Of a DNA stretch of 64,000 nt, positions 25,816 to 40,800 are shown in pieces. The stretch is taken from NCBI RefSeq assembly GCF_020184175.1, contig NC_065531.1, forward strand, positions 26,929,213 through 26,993,212, given 5' to 3'. The notes below the pieces were generated by a model, which was given only the letters and a program-made list of their open reading frames with translations, did no database searches and was not told where the DNA came from. The position numbers and the translations under genes were made by a program. This DNA is from Aphis gossypii (Eukaryota; Arthropoda; Insecta; Hemiptera; Aphididae). Every line of letters begins with the position of its first letter. Position 1 is the first letter of the stretch.

Positions 25816-28800
25816 AAAGGTTAGGGACAATAAGTCTTAATTATTGTTAAAATGTATCATACCAAGCTCACTCTATCTGATATTATAATTTGTTTTGGAA
25901 ACCCTGACCTGCCCTTTTAGTTTTAATCCTTCATAAATATTTCGTCATTGCAAATGATTTTAATATTATTATGATGTTTTTAAGATTTCCCAACGGCTAT
26001 TTTCAAATTATTCAAACTATTGGTTACTATAAGAGAAATGGAAATATATTTAAAAAAGTTAAACTTAAATAATTATAAAATAAACTATTATTTTATTTAT
26101 TGATATTTACTGGTAAATATAGTTATTTTGTTGTATTGTTAAGTTAGTAAAATAGTTATTAAGTTTAAAACACGTTTTATTTGAGTTTAGCGTGACTTAT
26201 AGGTTTTAAACGTTTTTAAACCAGTCATCATAAGTTTACTTTGCTTATTTACTTGGGTTTTGACATTTAACCAATACAAAATTATTGGTTTTCATGAGTT
26301 CTTGCAGATCATTTAATTGAAATTACATTTGATGATAATAGCACGTTCTTTCACATAAGCACGAAACATTGGTAGGTAAATGATTTGAGTCATGTGATGT
26401 ATTTCAGTATAGTTTTCTAGTAAGCTATGTATATTTAAGTTCATGTTATAGAAATATTTCATATAGTTTTATGAATTCTCCCCTTTTGTAATAAAATTAA
26501 TTTGCTTCCCTCAAACAAATTACATCGTTACTTTTGAATGTAAAACATGTCATCGTTAATTGGCTCACGCAATACAGATAGATACATACACATATTACAT
26601 ATTATAGTTTATTATAAATAATGGTATTTTTTAAAATAATTAATGCAAAAATCATTTTATTGTATATAGGACATACTATAGGTATATACTATATAAAAAC
26701 ATAAACTTGTTCGTATTAGCATACCTACCAAACAAACATAAAGAAAATAATATGTTAAATTAAAAAAAAAAAAATTAACTCGCATTAGTATGCTAACGAT
26801 AATAATAATATATTAATAGTAATAAATAAATAATACCTACTTACTATTATAGTCATGTACTGAAACTCGTTAAAAGTAAAAATTTGGTTTTTATTTTTAT
26901 AACTTTAACGATTCTTATCAGAGTGGGTAAACTTAAATTTGTATGATTTTAAGGTCATATACATTTTTGGTTAAAGAGTGTTTCAATTGATTTATTTTTG
27001 TAAAAATTAAAAAATGAAATACAGCAAAAAATGTTAAATTTTAATTCTAAATCGCATTCTTGAGTTTAAATTGTCTTAAATTTATATTAAGTGTATTCTA
27101 AGTTATCACAATTTCCATAAAGGATTAAAATTATAAAAACTATTCAGTATATTATAGGTACTTATTTAAATCTAATTTTTCATCAAAGAAGTGCTTTTGA
27201 ATTCTTCATAGCAAAAAATAAAATAATAATAATTATTATAAATGTACCATTATGACTTAGAGAAAAATTAATAGATTTTTCTCTTATATCAAAAGAAATA
27301 TTATGATATTTCAACATTTTTTCATGTCTTGACCTCAGTTATAAAAATATTCAAAGCGAGAAGGGTACCTACCTATAGTATCAATATGTTATTTGTAGAT
27401 ACTTAGTAAAATAACAAATATATTCATTCTACAATTGTATTTATTTTTTTCTTTATGTTACTTATTTTGGAAAATTTTTATAGGCTGTCTGACTTTTATT
27501 TTCTTAATATGCACTAGGCTCAAAATTGTATCGTTCAATTATGCACTAGGCAGATAGTTTCTGAAACATTTATAAAATATGATGTAGTTATATTAGTTTT
27601 AAAATGAATAATTGTTTTTAAGATTCTTAACACTCCGTACATCTCTCCGATAAATAAATTTTTTTTTACTTTAAATTATACTGTTTAGTGTTTATTTACC
27701 CTTCAAATATAATTCTGCAACCAGTAGTATCTGTCAATAAGTTTCGTTTGTTTATCAATTCAATAAGATGTCTGTTTTAAATGTATTAGGTATTATTATT
27801 ATTATATTATTATTATTTATACTACGAAAAAGCTACATTCCATGTTTAGAAATATTCTAACAACGAAGATATATTTTTTTTACATATAAAAACATATACG
27901 ACTAAAACTTATATCGTTTTATTTCGATTAGAAATGATGTGAAAAAAAAAAATTTTAAAAACGCTCGTATAACGACTAAAGAAAGTAATTATGCCGTGCT
28001 TTTTTATTTTTCGTTTTAATAAACTATAGTTTCGAATTGTGTCATCAAATGAATATTCATTAAATAATAAAATATTATTTTATTGTTTTCTTAATTTTTA
28101 TTTTATAATTAAAATATGTTTAATTTGCAATTTAAATATAAATGTTTTTTTTTACCTCAGTATTTTACCTTGATAAATTGTTAGTTTGGTACCTATTAAA
28201 ATGTTATGGCCATATTTTGAGACCAATAATTAAGTAAATATTAGCAACTGAAATATTATTACATTACATTTTTAAGTAGTAAATAGCTAGTAAGTGAATA
28301 CAGAATATGAGTCGAACCACTTGATGATTTTTTAAATGATTATGGACCTTATAATAGTAATAAGACGCTAATTCATGAATTTTGAAAACGACTAATGTGA
28401 AGAGGGTGTCTACATACACAGTATTATTTGACAAGTATAATTAAATTTTGATAAAACAATAACGCTTTAAGTGTTAGTTTTTTTAAAAAAAAAATGCTTT
28501 TGTTTATATAATGTCAAATGATGTCCTAGATAAATCCTATTTTGATTTAAATACAATCTAAATTGAACCATATTATATAATATATATGAAAGATCGGTAA
28601 AGTATATACTAAACATTTGTCGTTGTTTGTTTAAACGCTGTTGTTAAACAAGTTTTAAAATTTTAATGTTGTATAAACAATTATTTATAACTATAGAAAC
28701 CGATATTTCATTTTAATTATTTTTACAGTAACTACGGTTTATCATAGATTTTAAATTAATGATATTAAATAATAATACTATAATGATTTTTTTTTAAGAT

Positions 28801-28843
28801 AATGCAAAGTTCAAATTATTGCTAAATTCAAATGGGATGTTGA
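25816..28843. other. AT-rich non-coding sequence
   Basis: No gene seen. TATGCACTAGGC is repeated directly at 27509-27520 and 27540-27551. Confidence 0.5.
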
Positions 28844-30300
28844 TTTTTTTTTTTAACATAATTCTTTATTTAGTAATCAGTTACAATTTGAACAATAAAC
28901 AAGATTGATACAATTGTATGCATCATAGTAATAACAGATTGAATATATACCTCCCAGTGGAGATACTTTGTCAGAAATAGCAGTTAAATTTTATTTCCAC
29001 ACTTTTAAATTCTTTAAATTTATATAAGCAGGTAACAATGTTACTGTCTTTTTAGTCTTAATGAGGATTGCCAGGAATGATGGCGAATGAGAGTTGTATA
29101 ATAACGTTAATTTTTTTATCATATAGGACGAGGTAATAGTTAAATGTATTTATATTTTATATATTTAAAATTATCTAAGAATTAAGCAATATTTTCTAGG
29201 TTAGTGGAAGAAGAATTGGCAATTTTTTTTTAAGTTATGTCTTTACCTGTCACACCTATGTAGAATTTGTCACGTATGTTTGTGTATGAATAATTTGTTG
29301 ATTGGCTATTGGGCTGAGTATTGAGATGTCGCGACTGCTGTTGATATTTATTAAAGGCTTATTTTGAAATGGAAGGATGTTTGCATCGTTGTTGGAGTTC
29401 TTTATAAATAATGTATGTCTTATAGTTTCGTCAGCATTATAGTTTGATGACTGCCATTGCATAGCACGCCAATGGTAAGAAATTCGCATGGTTTAGTACA
29501 CAATGCTATGAAATGATTTACATCGCATTTGACACATCGAGGGAAATGGAAGCAATAGCTTTTAGTGTGACCATAAGATTGATACTTTATGCACAAGGTA
29601 ATTTGTGGTTTCTTTTGTGATTCTTATAATATGTTTACTTAAGTATGAATTAGTATTTATTAAAGTTATATCAAAAACATCATTATTGCTTCAATTAAGC
29701 TATAGATCGACGAAAAACATAGGTAATAAATTCTCGGTTTGGTTGTAAAGTATATTGATTATTTTTCTAATAGAGTGGCCTATTTCTTTTAAATATGTCT
29801 AACTAATTTCTGAAACAAGAGTCAAAGGATGCAGATTTCTTACTACTTATCTAAATGTTTTGTCAAATTAAAGTTAGGTTAATAAAATTCATTTCATCAC
29901 GCATCGTTTTCATGTAGAAAATTAATTTTTGTTCAGTAGTTTTTTGGAGTATTGGGTTCGAATTTAAGGTGTGTAAAAATTGATTTACAACTAAAACTGT
30001 CGGGACCAATTAAATGTGAAAATACATTTCGTAATTCGGAAAAGTTTATTTCGCCTTTAATGGCTATTATACCGGTGGAAAATTTTCTTTCCTCTGTGAA
30101 TATACGGAAGAGTGTTGTTACTCCTGGCTTTGTGTATTTAAATCAATTTGATTAGGTATCAATGTTCCTCTGTTTACAATATCAATAAAGGCGGTCGGCT
30201 CTGGAACACGCTCGGTTAGGGTAGAGTATCGGTTTGAATAGATAAAATATTTTGTTTTCTTGGGAGTGGTAGTGGTAGAGGTAGTCATTTTTTTCGGTAA
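28844..30300 (-). mobile_element. Degenerate Jockey-type non-LTR retrotransposon (LINE), internally deleted
   Basis: On the minus strand the element runs from an ORF1 start near 30288 to an A-tail (11 T on the plus strand, 28844-28854) preceded by AATAAA. It retains ORF1 remnants, but there is no room for the reverse-transcriptase ORF2, so most of the element has been lost. Frameshifts and stops throughout ORF1 show it is old. The 5' boundary and target-site duplication were not resolved. Confidence 0.7.
29255..30288 (-). pseudogene. Jockey-type LINE ORF1 (gag-like, PRE_C2HC plus zinc knuckles), broken
   Basis: ORF1 of Jockey-clade elements encodes a nucleic-acid-binding protein of the retrotransposon RNP. 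Minus-strand pieces in family order are: an N-terminus from ATG 30288 (Thr-rich, then PKKTKYFIYSNRYSTL); a pre-zinc-finger block near 29700-29860 with VRNLHPLT, LKEIGHSIRKI and LPMFFVDL; zinc-knuckle remnants near 29390-29610 (CIKYQSYGHTKSYC with one Cys changed to Tyr, then RCVKCDVNHFIALC); and a Gln/Asn/Ser-rich tail near 29260-29380. At least four in-frame stops and several frame changes break it. It is not functional. Confidence 0.75.
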
Positions 30301-31259
30301 TATTTATTTATTGTTTTTAGATCGTAGTTTATTGAGAATTATTATTGTTCTTTATAGATAATATAGTTTTGATTACTTATGGTTGTTAACTATCATAATG
30401 TGTGATACGGTTCATTTTGATTTTGAAATATTGTTAGCTGGTATAATGAGTTTATCTTATCTGAGTAAAAAGGTCAACATGTGAAATGGTGATTTGAGAA
30501 ATGTTAAATTTGTTATATATTTTTCAGTTTATATTATATTAAATTAAAATTACCATTTCTCGGAAGTATGACGAAAATTGGACGAGGAAATGCTAAATTC
30601 TTGTACTGATTTAAAAAGTGCATCGATAAGTATAACACTCGATAAATTCTGTTAAGATTATATACGTTAAACTCAACATTTTACATGAGTAATAGTAATG
30701 ATTGCGCACTAAATGACGAATGAGTGTGAACTGCAAATTTAATATGGTGTTATTATATTTTTTTTGTGTGGACTATTATAGGTACATTATAAATATACAC
30801 TAAAAATATTGTTCTTATGAACAAAAAAATTACACAACAATTTTATAAGAGCAGTATATTTTTATTTAAAATAAATAATTATTGTTTGTACATATCTGTT
30901 GATTATTTGATACAGAAATATTGAATTATATACACTATAATTTTATAATGTACAACTTTAAATTTACTTTTAAGCTAAATAATTTTAAAAAGTAAATCGT
31001 GGTTACACTACAGCAAGATATTTACAAAATAATATTATTGAAATATTATTTAATACTAGGTTAAAGTATTTTTGTGGTTTTAATTTAAGTTTTTAAGTGT
31101 ATTTAGTAATACATTTTTGATAATAAATAAAAATAAATACAGTAAAATGTACAATGTTCAATACTTTTTGTTTTATACAATTTTAAATGAACATTTGATA
31201 GAAAGAAACATTTTCCACTTCCCACTGGTTATCTTCTAATAACTTTTTTTTTAAATTAA
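30301..31259. other. AT-rich spacer between LINE relic and yellow 3' end
   Basis: No gene seen; lies downstream of the yellow polyadenylation signal. Confidence 0.5.
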
Positions 31260-31265
31260 TTTATT
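31260..31265 (-). terminator. yellow polyadenylation signal AATAAA
   Basis: AATAAA reads on the minus strand at 31265-31260, about 58 nt after the stop codon, and is followed by an A/T-rich region. A second AATAAA at 31312-31307, only about 10 nt after the stop, is less likely. The 3' UTR would be short (roughly 75-90 nt). Confidence 0.5.
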
Positions 31266-31322
31266 TGTATTATAATGGATATTATACAAAATGGATATTG
31301 AAATGGTTTATTTTTTTTGTTT

Positions 31323-31888
31323 TTAATATACATTAGAGGTGACATAATTTGACTGTTCGTGTGGAGTATAAGGGATATTGTTTGCACAAACTGTACCAGC
31401 CAAAGCCGTATCGGCAGGTGCGTAGAAAATACGGAAGTTGATATCATTGAAGTTCAGTTTTGACAATAAATGAATGGGCATTCTATCAGAAATAACCCAA
31501 AGGTTGTTTAACGAATCTACTTTGACGTCACTGGGGAAAATCAAAGCTTCGTCATCCACATCTATAATTCCCAAATTTTTAGGTTCATATGGAAGTCTAG
31601 AATTCCAACAGCCTACAGCATTACGGTCGATCAAATTGAAGTAAAGAATTCCATCATCGTGCATGTAGTGTGCAGTAATGTGACCACCAGCACCTCTGGA
31701 TGGTAGTACAACGAAATCGTGATATATTTCTTCAGAGGTGAGTTTGGGATTACGTAAAATTTCTGTAGAAACGGCAAACTCACGGTTGCTGGCTAGTGGG
31801 TGGAAGAATAATAATCGGAAACCACTTTCAGTTATTGGTGATAACGTAATTCCAAATATTCCCTCTTCTCCCCATTGGAAGTTGATAC
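31323..31888 (-). CDS. yellow: yellow coding exon 5 (C-terminal half, stop codon)
   Basis: 566 nt including TAA. It completes Gly236 and encodes INFQWGEEGIFGITLSPI, FFHPLASNREFAVST, YHDFVVLPSRG, DDGILYFNLIDRNAVGCWNS, FPSDVKVDSLNNLWVISDRMP and FRIFYAP, ending a few residues after TVCANN. There is no long Gln/Pro/Ser-rich tail like that of Drosophila Yellow. The acceptor AATTTTCAG lies at 31889-31897. Confidence 0.96.
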
Positions 31889-34800
31889 CTGAAAATTTAT
31901 AATATGCAAATAAAAACAAATGTACTCAACTATGGAAATAAGTTTTTCAATAATAAGTAAAATATTCTTCGAACCTTATGTTTTAATATTTTTATAAAAT
32001 AATACGTTTTAGACCAATTGATATAAACCATAAATAATTGAAAATATGAAAACATTTTTTATTTTTATTAATAGTTACGTGTATTGAATATAATGTTTAA
32101 GATTAGAAATTCTGATCAGAAATAAGAAAACTTAATTAACAATTAAACATCTTATTTTGAAACTTTCAATGGAAAAAAAAACTTTTACATTTTATAAGTT
32201 AATTAAGAATTGTTATTTTATTTTAAGTTTCAAGCAGAACGAAAAAGTTATTAATATTATGATGTGTTTCTTTTATAGGTTTTATCAAAAAAACACTGTT
32301 TTTGACTGTTAATATTAAATAATTTAAACATCAATTTAAATAGGAAATCAACTTCAAATTTTCAAATGTAAGTAAATAAATATAATTTATTCAATGTATT
32401 AACTAAAACTAAACATTTAAGGCATTAGAAAAACATTTAATGTTTACCTCCGATATTATAATCTCCCGCTAATGGGTCAGGCATCAAAAAACTGTGCGTA
32501 TGCCTCCACGATGTGTTTAATTCCCAGCTGTAAGATATTAGACCGTAGCCCAGCTCATCAGATGCGTACAAAAACGTGTCATCGCATCCTTTAGATCCAA
32601 TATCAATAGCGATATTAGCAATGAATGTACGATCATTTGTATCTTCTGGTCTTAAATTGTATTTCCTTAATACTTTGTCTGTGGTTAAATCAAATACGTG
32701 GATAGCGTATGGACATACTTGCTTTGTTGTATTACCTGTTAAAAAAAAAAAAAAAAATCAATAGAGAATGTTATTAGGTATACTTGTAGATTATATTTAA
32801 AACGTTACTTCTTGACCATTTATAAATAATTTGTAATAATTTAATTTAAAACTGCATTAATAACTTATTTGTTGTTAAAAACAGAGAATATTTAAACATT
32901 CAAAACGGTTCAGCTTACATTAAACCGTTATGGATTTTATTAATGAAACGTAATTTAAGAAAGATACCGGCAGACTGCAAACCCTATTGCAAAAACTTGT
33001 TTGAAAATTTAGTCTCTCATAGGGAGAAAATACATTTTCTACCCGTTAAGCAATTGTTCAATCCAATTATTTGGCGTAAGGCCGTACCACCTGATTAATA
33101 AATTAACAGCCATCAATTTCGTTGCCCAACGAGATGAGGGATGATTGTTCATGGATAGTAACTTGGTTACTACTTTATTGTCCTTCCCCCATACCATAGT
33201 TTTCTTTCTAATTCTTTTTCGCCCATGTATCTAAGATGTTTGTGTATAAAAGTGAACGGACTTAAAGCGAATAACAGTGTTAACGCAATCTTAATATCTG
33301 CGTCCTCGACGTGAAAAACTGTTGGCTAACTAATACCGTCATTATGTATGTTGTGAATAGCTGAGGAAATATTATACAAACCATATATGGCTCAAAAAAA
33401 CATGCTGAAAAACGAATAGAACTGTGTAAATAAAAAATGCATGAACAATGATCATAATATTATTATTAACACAGTTAATATGAAAAAAAAAATATAGTCA
33501 AGAATCGTGTGATATTGAATAAGAAATATAATGATTGCATTTTTATACAGATTCTTTAAGAAATAAAGCTACTACAAATGTAAACACTTGTCATGTGTCA
33601 TATAATTTTTTTAAAATATGTTTATAACAAGTTTGCTAAATATTATGTCACAATGTCTATCTTGAATTTTATTTAATGACATAGGATTTGGGTTAACTAA
33701 ACGTGGCATATTCCAATTGGAATTGAAATACTTAATTGTTCATAATTTTAAATATACGCGAATAATATGACGTAAATATGGCACTTAATATACGTAATAT
33801 GCTGATATATTTAAAATAAATATAATTTTTTTGGTTAAATCTTTCTATTTCTGTCGAATTAAAAATTTATTGAAATTAAACTTACCAATTCCAACAGTTC
33901 CAGAATCCAAAACCCAAAGTCTGTTACAGCTGTCAGCTTTTACTCTGTAGGTAGTTGTCAAACCATCACAGTTTCCCTCTCTATTGTATGCCCAATTTGG
34001 GTATGGTGTCAATTTTGGTGATTGGGTTGAACTTACGTCCAATGGTATGTAATTTAACGTAGATGGAACTCCTAAAATAAAAAAATAAAATAATCATAAT
34101 AAGAAATAATATTAATTACAATACAAACAATAAATCATGATAAAATAAATAATAGTTTTTATTTTTCGAATAATATATTCATATTATGTTCATAATCTTC
34201 ATGATCAATTGACATTATCTTTTAAAAACATTACCGACGTAAAAAATTATTTGAATACCCTCAATAAATTTAACATAATCTCATATTATAGTTGTATGAT
34301 TGTATTAAGTATACCTACCATAAAGATAAATAAATATGCAAAGTGCGTGATTAATATTCATTAAAAATAGTTATTCTATTATAATCATATTACTAAACTA
34401 GGTAACGAAAAACCAATTAACGTTGAAGGAATTATTTAATCATAATAATTATATATTGTTGAAATGTTATTAATATTTGTAACTACATATTATTATATTA
34501 TAATTAATATATGCAATTACATATTATTATATTATTATGATTTATGTTGATGTTTGAGTAATTGATTTTATTATACAACCATTGGTATCTATATTTTTTT
34601 TTTTGCATTGAAATAAGTAATACGTAGTCTAAAATGTAATATTGATAATAAAATAGATATTTTAATCTCTTTTATCTGTAATTTTGAATTTAATTAATTT
34701 ATTATTATTTTTTTTTAAGAAGATACCAATTTATGATATTAAATATTGAATCTGTATATTTTATTTTAAGATAAATTTCAATAAATGACAACGTTATCAG

Positions 34801-37800
34801 TTATTTTACATTTTTTATAACAATCGGTTATGATTAATTGAATATATTTTGTAAATACAATTTATTCCACTACAGAAATATTTGCTAAATTACCGACTTT
34901 AATTGAATTATTTTAGTTTAGTTATATTATTAAAATTCACGAAATATAAATGCTGTAATGTTTTCTAAATATTGTAGTCAACCATATTAGATTCATCTGA
35001 TTGTCAGAATAATATAAATATATTATTGCCAAAGTTTGTGAGGTCTGTGGTAGGTATACAAATCAGCCACGATAGCCAAGGAGATTTTGATCTATTGTCT
35101 GGTCTCTGGACAAATTAGGAAACATCGAAAATGGACCCACTAAATCGACCAATTAGTGCGGGTCGCGTGTAAATACTGTAAACCTATTCAAGCTATGCTA
35201 TTTTCAGAACCAGCTCCCGTTCGTACGACGAACAAACACATTTTACTGTGACCAGGAAACGGATGTACGTGTTTTTCCATGCATCGAATTGTTTGTGTTT
35301 CTCGGAAAGGTTAAAATGTTTTTAAACTATTTTAAAGGTTTCATTGATCCAAACCTTGTTTTCAATTCACCACGAAGTGACAACGAACAAAATGAATTGT
35401 TTATCGAGGAAACAATTATGTGTTAAGCTAAACGGGTTTTACTGTAATATGTCGATGATACTAAAGAGAACAATACTGTAACCTTTTAGTAATTTATTTA
35501 ATATTTTGCTTTTCTCTAAGTGCTTTTCAAACATAGTTATAGCTAACCATTTATACATATTGTATTCATAGGATATGAAATACCTTGTTTGATCTGAAGG
35601 TAATAAATAACCGTTTTAATTTCTTAATGACTAGACATTTGAATAACATTTAATTGATAAATTATGGAGAATATCTCTAAAAAATTAATATAATATCATA
35701 TATTTGTTTAGAGACCAAATTTACTGTTTAGCTTGTTTATTCTTTTAAATTGTTTTGCAAGAATAATAAGATGAACACAAATATTTGATGTTTATAATAA
35801 TAATAATACACTTTTGACACTGGAATTTTTTTGGAAAAAATCGAGATTATGATTAATTAATAATATAATCATTGATGAAAAACCAACTACCGAAAAAGTT
35901 CAATGAAGCAGTTCATTTAGTTTGTTCAATTATTAGATTATTACCTATTTATGTATTACCTAAATTCTTTGAATTTATACTTATAAAAAAATATTATTAT
36001 TATAAATATTATTGGTCAATACTAAAATTGTCATTGTATATAAATATTATATATGTATTTATATTTTACGATAATATAAATCATTTAAATATGCATCGAA
36101 ATTGTGTATTCAAATCATGTGCTTTAGTAGATTTTGGGTATGTTGTGACTTTGGGAATCACGTTTGTTGACTGTAAAAGAGGAAAATTCATGCATACTGT
36201 TGTCATTTCAGAATCATCTACGTTTATTGAAAATATGTTACTTCTATTTTACTACTTTAGTTATCAAGATAAAAAGCATTTCTCTATTATCAATTTTTCT
36301 ATTTATAAGAAGATTAAAATAAATATCAACATAATCTTAAAATTAAATTTTAAAAAAAATTTATAATTCCTACAAACTCATCGTTTCTATTTTGAATAAA
36401 AAGCGAACTATGATTATGACTTAAATTTAAAATATCCATTTGATAATAAATGGATTATAATAATTATATTATTAAACTGAAAAATATGGACAATCATTTA
36501 TCATTTATTTAATTTAATTTTATCAGCTAATTTCATAAATTAATTATTAGAAATAAAAAATAAAATTATTTTACAAAATTAAAAATGTATGCTGTGTTAT
36601 ATTAATTTAAAACTTCTTTGAATTCGATAAAAAATATTAATAGAATATTAAATTTTTTATGTATATATTTCAATAATGAAATGATTTTTGGTTATTAAAA
36701 TATAATAAATAATAAATATAGGTAGGTATTAAGTATATGAATAGATGCATAATATACTGTACAAGTCAACAAAAAAGTGTTAAATTTTACTTCACTGTCT
36801 TATAAGTTATAAGTAATAAAAATGGAAAAAAAAATAATGCATACATTATAAAGTCAATGAGGAGAAAAAGTGAGAGGTCACTAAGAAAAATACCTAAGTT
36901 TAAGCGGATAAGAATATTGTTTGCAAAAAGCAAGTTTTTCAATTGCTAGAGGGGTATTGGTTTAGCGTAAAAAGCATAGGATGCAAAAATAATTATCTCG
37001 GTAGTAAAAACTTGAACGGCAAACAATGACAGCTCATAATTTTTAGCGCCTCTGCCAAAAGTTTTGGTGTTTCTGAATGGGAGAAAGCCGAGAAAGGACG
37101 CTGCTTTGTTGCGTTAATTATACAGTCTTAACAACAATAAAACAAAATGTCTCTGCCAATAATTTGTTCAAGAAATTACATACAAATTAATTGAATACCA
37201 ATTTGTTCCAATTGTAATTTTGTTAATAAATGTAACTTACTAACTATTATACTCCTACATAAAACAGGAAAAAAAGAATTTAACTAAATAAAATATATTA
37301 CACCTTTGAAATATTTATGATAAAAAATTATACCAATGTATAATTAACATTACTTAGTCAGAAATTATTTAGGTACACCAGAAAGAATTAAAATAAATTT
37401 TGATGTAATAAATAAGCTATATGAATTAATATTATCATCATAATACTTATTTTTATTTATAAATGTCATAGAACTTAATGTTAACGATTTGGTAAAAATC
37501 AAACAAATATTTTCAAATTATAAAAGTTCATTAAAAACATAAATTGTCATCATTAAATAGGTAATAATATACAAACGTTTAAAAAAAAAAAATGATATTT
37601 ATATAGATTAGAAAAATGTACCAATTAAATATTTTATACATAATGCTGTCCATGATTTTTTTTATAAATAGTTTATTTTAATAAATAAGTTGTGTAATAT
37701 TTTTCTATCTGAGCAACGAGCATGCAGTTATCAGCGCTTTTAGTTTGGACGACGTTTTCACTCGTTTCTTACTTTACTTTTTAGATTATTGTTTCTTCGT

Positions 37801-40800
37801 AAACGCCAAAAACATCGTGCCCACCTCTTCTACAGTTTTGACACTGTTACCGAATTTTGATATTTTGTAATTGGAATTCTTTTAAAAACTATGAACTGTT
37901 TTTCGTTAATAACGCAATGTCAGATTTTTGAAAATTTCAGCATTTTTGATTATATTACATAACGAAAGTTGTACTTGAATACTTAAATACTTATAAAAAA
38001 TAATTATGCCTTTAGGAGTAAGACTATTATTTATTTAATAACCATGTTATGAACAGTAGAATTTTAAGGAAAATATATGTTTTCAGCATTTTATTACGAA
38101 TTTACCTTTTATCGTATAATTGATCAATTTGTACAAAAAATCAATATTATTTCATATACTTTTATATAAATGCAATCATTATAGCTGCTTTAATATAAAA
38201 TGACAAATTTATAACAATATTAAACAACAATAAAAATAATATTGAAATTAAATTTATTGTGTTTCCGTTATAAATATTTTAACACAAACTACAGAACTAT
38301 TATATTTATTTATATAATATGTTATCAATGGGCATTTATTTTTATATTACAATAAAAAAAATAAAAATTGTTTCAATGTTGAGGTTAATATATGTAGGTT
38401 AATATATATTTTATTAATATAATGTGTGTTAAAAACTTAAATAATTAAAATAAAAAATGTTTTTTAACATAAGTTTTTAAATTTGCATTAATAATATTAA
38501 AAAAACAAAAACAAAAAGTACTAAACGTATACGTATACGAATAATTGCATGTCCATATTATGTAAAAATAATGACATATTTACAATATGGATCAATCATA
38601 AAGGGATCATAGAAATCGCATGGATATCTATAGGACAATTATAGGTTAGTGACGGTTGAATGAAACTTTATATAAAATAAAGATCGTTTGAACTCTTTAT
38701 TTTACGCTTTAGGTTACGAATCATCTAAATTCAACTACATTAAAAGTTATAATATATTTATCAGAGCATTCAACTTGCATGTATCTATAATCGTAAATCG
38801 AATAGATTTTTTTTACAGATAAATGTTTCTACCATAAGTGTCTATGTAGCATTCAATATCTAAGTAGAACGTTTGCTGATTAGTAAAGAAATAAAAAAAA
38901 GTAAGATATTAATAATTTTAATGAATGGATACATGAATAATATTAAATGATAAATTTAGAATTCTGTTAACAGAAAATAATATATTTAAATTAAAATACT
39001 TTAAATTTCTCAATTTTGTTTATTTTTAGTATCATTAATTTACATTATATGCAATATGCCAACTATAAAGCGATTTATTTTGTGATTTAGTACACCTTAC
39101 ACTGAATTATATAATGATAAACAAATACTCGAACAATGATGTCGTAAGAAAAATACCAGATTAAATTTAAATAAAAAGTAAAATAAAATAATTAACTATT
39201 GATGTATCTCTTCATATGAATACTGTTGGCTCATTTAAAAATTATTTCACTATAATTGTATTAGCGATTAGATAGTTATGGAGTAATACCTTTCTTAAAA
39301 TGCATCTTTACTAGGATTTAGAAGGTACATAATTTGTACGAAATTGTTTATATGATGATAAAATGTGCAATATGTAATTTTACACCAAGTTACCTGAAAA
39401 CGATTTTCAATCTAGACACGGCATACTAACCACTTGTGGTCGAAGGTCAATTAAACTACTCGGCCTGAAGCAATGACAACATTATACCTCCAGACTTAAA
39501 TTACATACGATTTATGTACTACAGAATTTTGGTAGGATCTATTAGTATAAATTCTATGACAAAGATCGAACCCTTTCATTTTTAAAGTACATGATTCTTT
39601 TTTTAATAATACTCTCATTATTATCCACAGTAATTTTCATCATAATATCAAAGTAAAATCAAGGTTGTAAGATTACAATTTAAGAAAATAATTGATCTAA
39701 GGGAATTTAATTCTTGTTTTTTCCCCTTAGTTCGTATAATTATACTGATACAAGATTAGTTTTTTTTGTCGTCTGATTGTACGTCTAGTAGTTTGTGCAA
39801 TTGGTCCTTGTTTTTTCACGATTAAACTTGACCCGAGTATATAAATGGTATATATTTGGTATATTAATATTTTGTTTTACTACAATGATTTTATTATATG
39901 CATACAATACAACTTAATGAGTCTTGAATATAAGTTCAGAATTTTCGGAATTCACGATAGTATGAAAATATTTATATTCAAAGTTATAATAGAAATATTT
40001 TATGTAAGATTCTTTAATCGAAAAATATGATTGAGTTTGAGTTAAAATTGTTTCTAAATTTTACATTTTCTATGTCTCAATATTAATATTGGAATTATAT
40101 TGCTATATTTGCTATATTTTTATTATAATAAAATAAATAATAAATATTATAATATATATAGGTATTGGTAATGAAGTAATAAGTATATGTTTAGCAAATG
40201 AGAAAATTATATTCATTTAAATTGATTTTTAAAGGTGTGATTTTAAATCATATTGACCGTGTTATATCTGCAGTGAAAAATTCAACTTAAGTAGAAAAAA
40301 AGTCACAGTTACATTATTCTTGATTCACTAAATCTTGGTGCATAAATAATATATCCAATTAAGTAAAAAAAATAATGCCTATAATGCAAGATTAGTTCTA
40401 TATTAATTTTATAATTATAGTTTGATTTTTATATATCTTGAGTACACATGAAAAATTATATTATCGTGGTAAATAGGTGTTATAGGTAATATTTTAGAAA
40501 ATGTATAGAGGTATACAATCTCATTTAAGTTTTTGAATAAATAATAAATACTTGAATGATTACAAATTTAATCAATATTAAATTAATATTCTTTAGGTAT
40601 CTTATTTAATATCGAATATTACAATTTATAAATTAAAAAATTGTCTCATGAGATATCATTTTTTTTTCTACAATAAATTTTTCTTTTTTTTTTAAAAGTA
40701 ATTCAAAACATGTGAAAACTAAAAAGTTTGTAAAATAATGGATAACTCGATTTAAAACCCATAGGATATCCCACGATTGATTGTACCATTAACAAGTCCT

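Noticed and set aside
29952..30155. Plus-strand 67-codon ORF
   Set aside because: It is the reverse strand of the LINE ORF1 relic, whose minus-strand reading matches known family motifs.
32576..32764. Plus-strand 62-codon ORF
   Set aside because: Antisense shadow of yellow exon 4.
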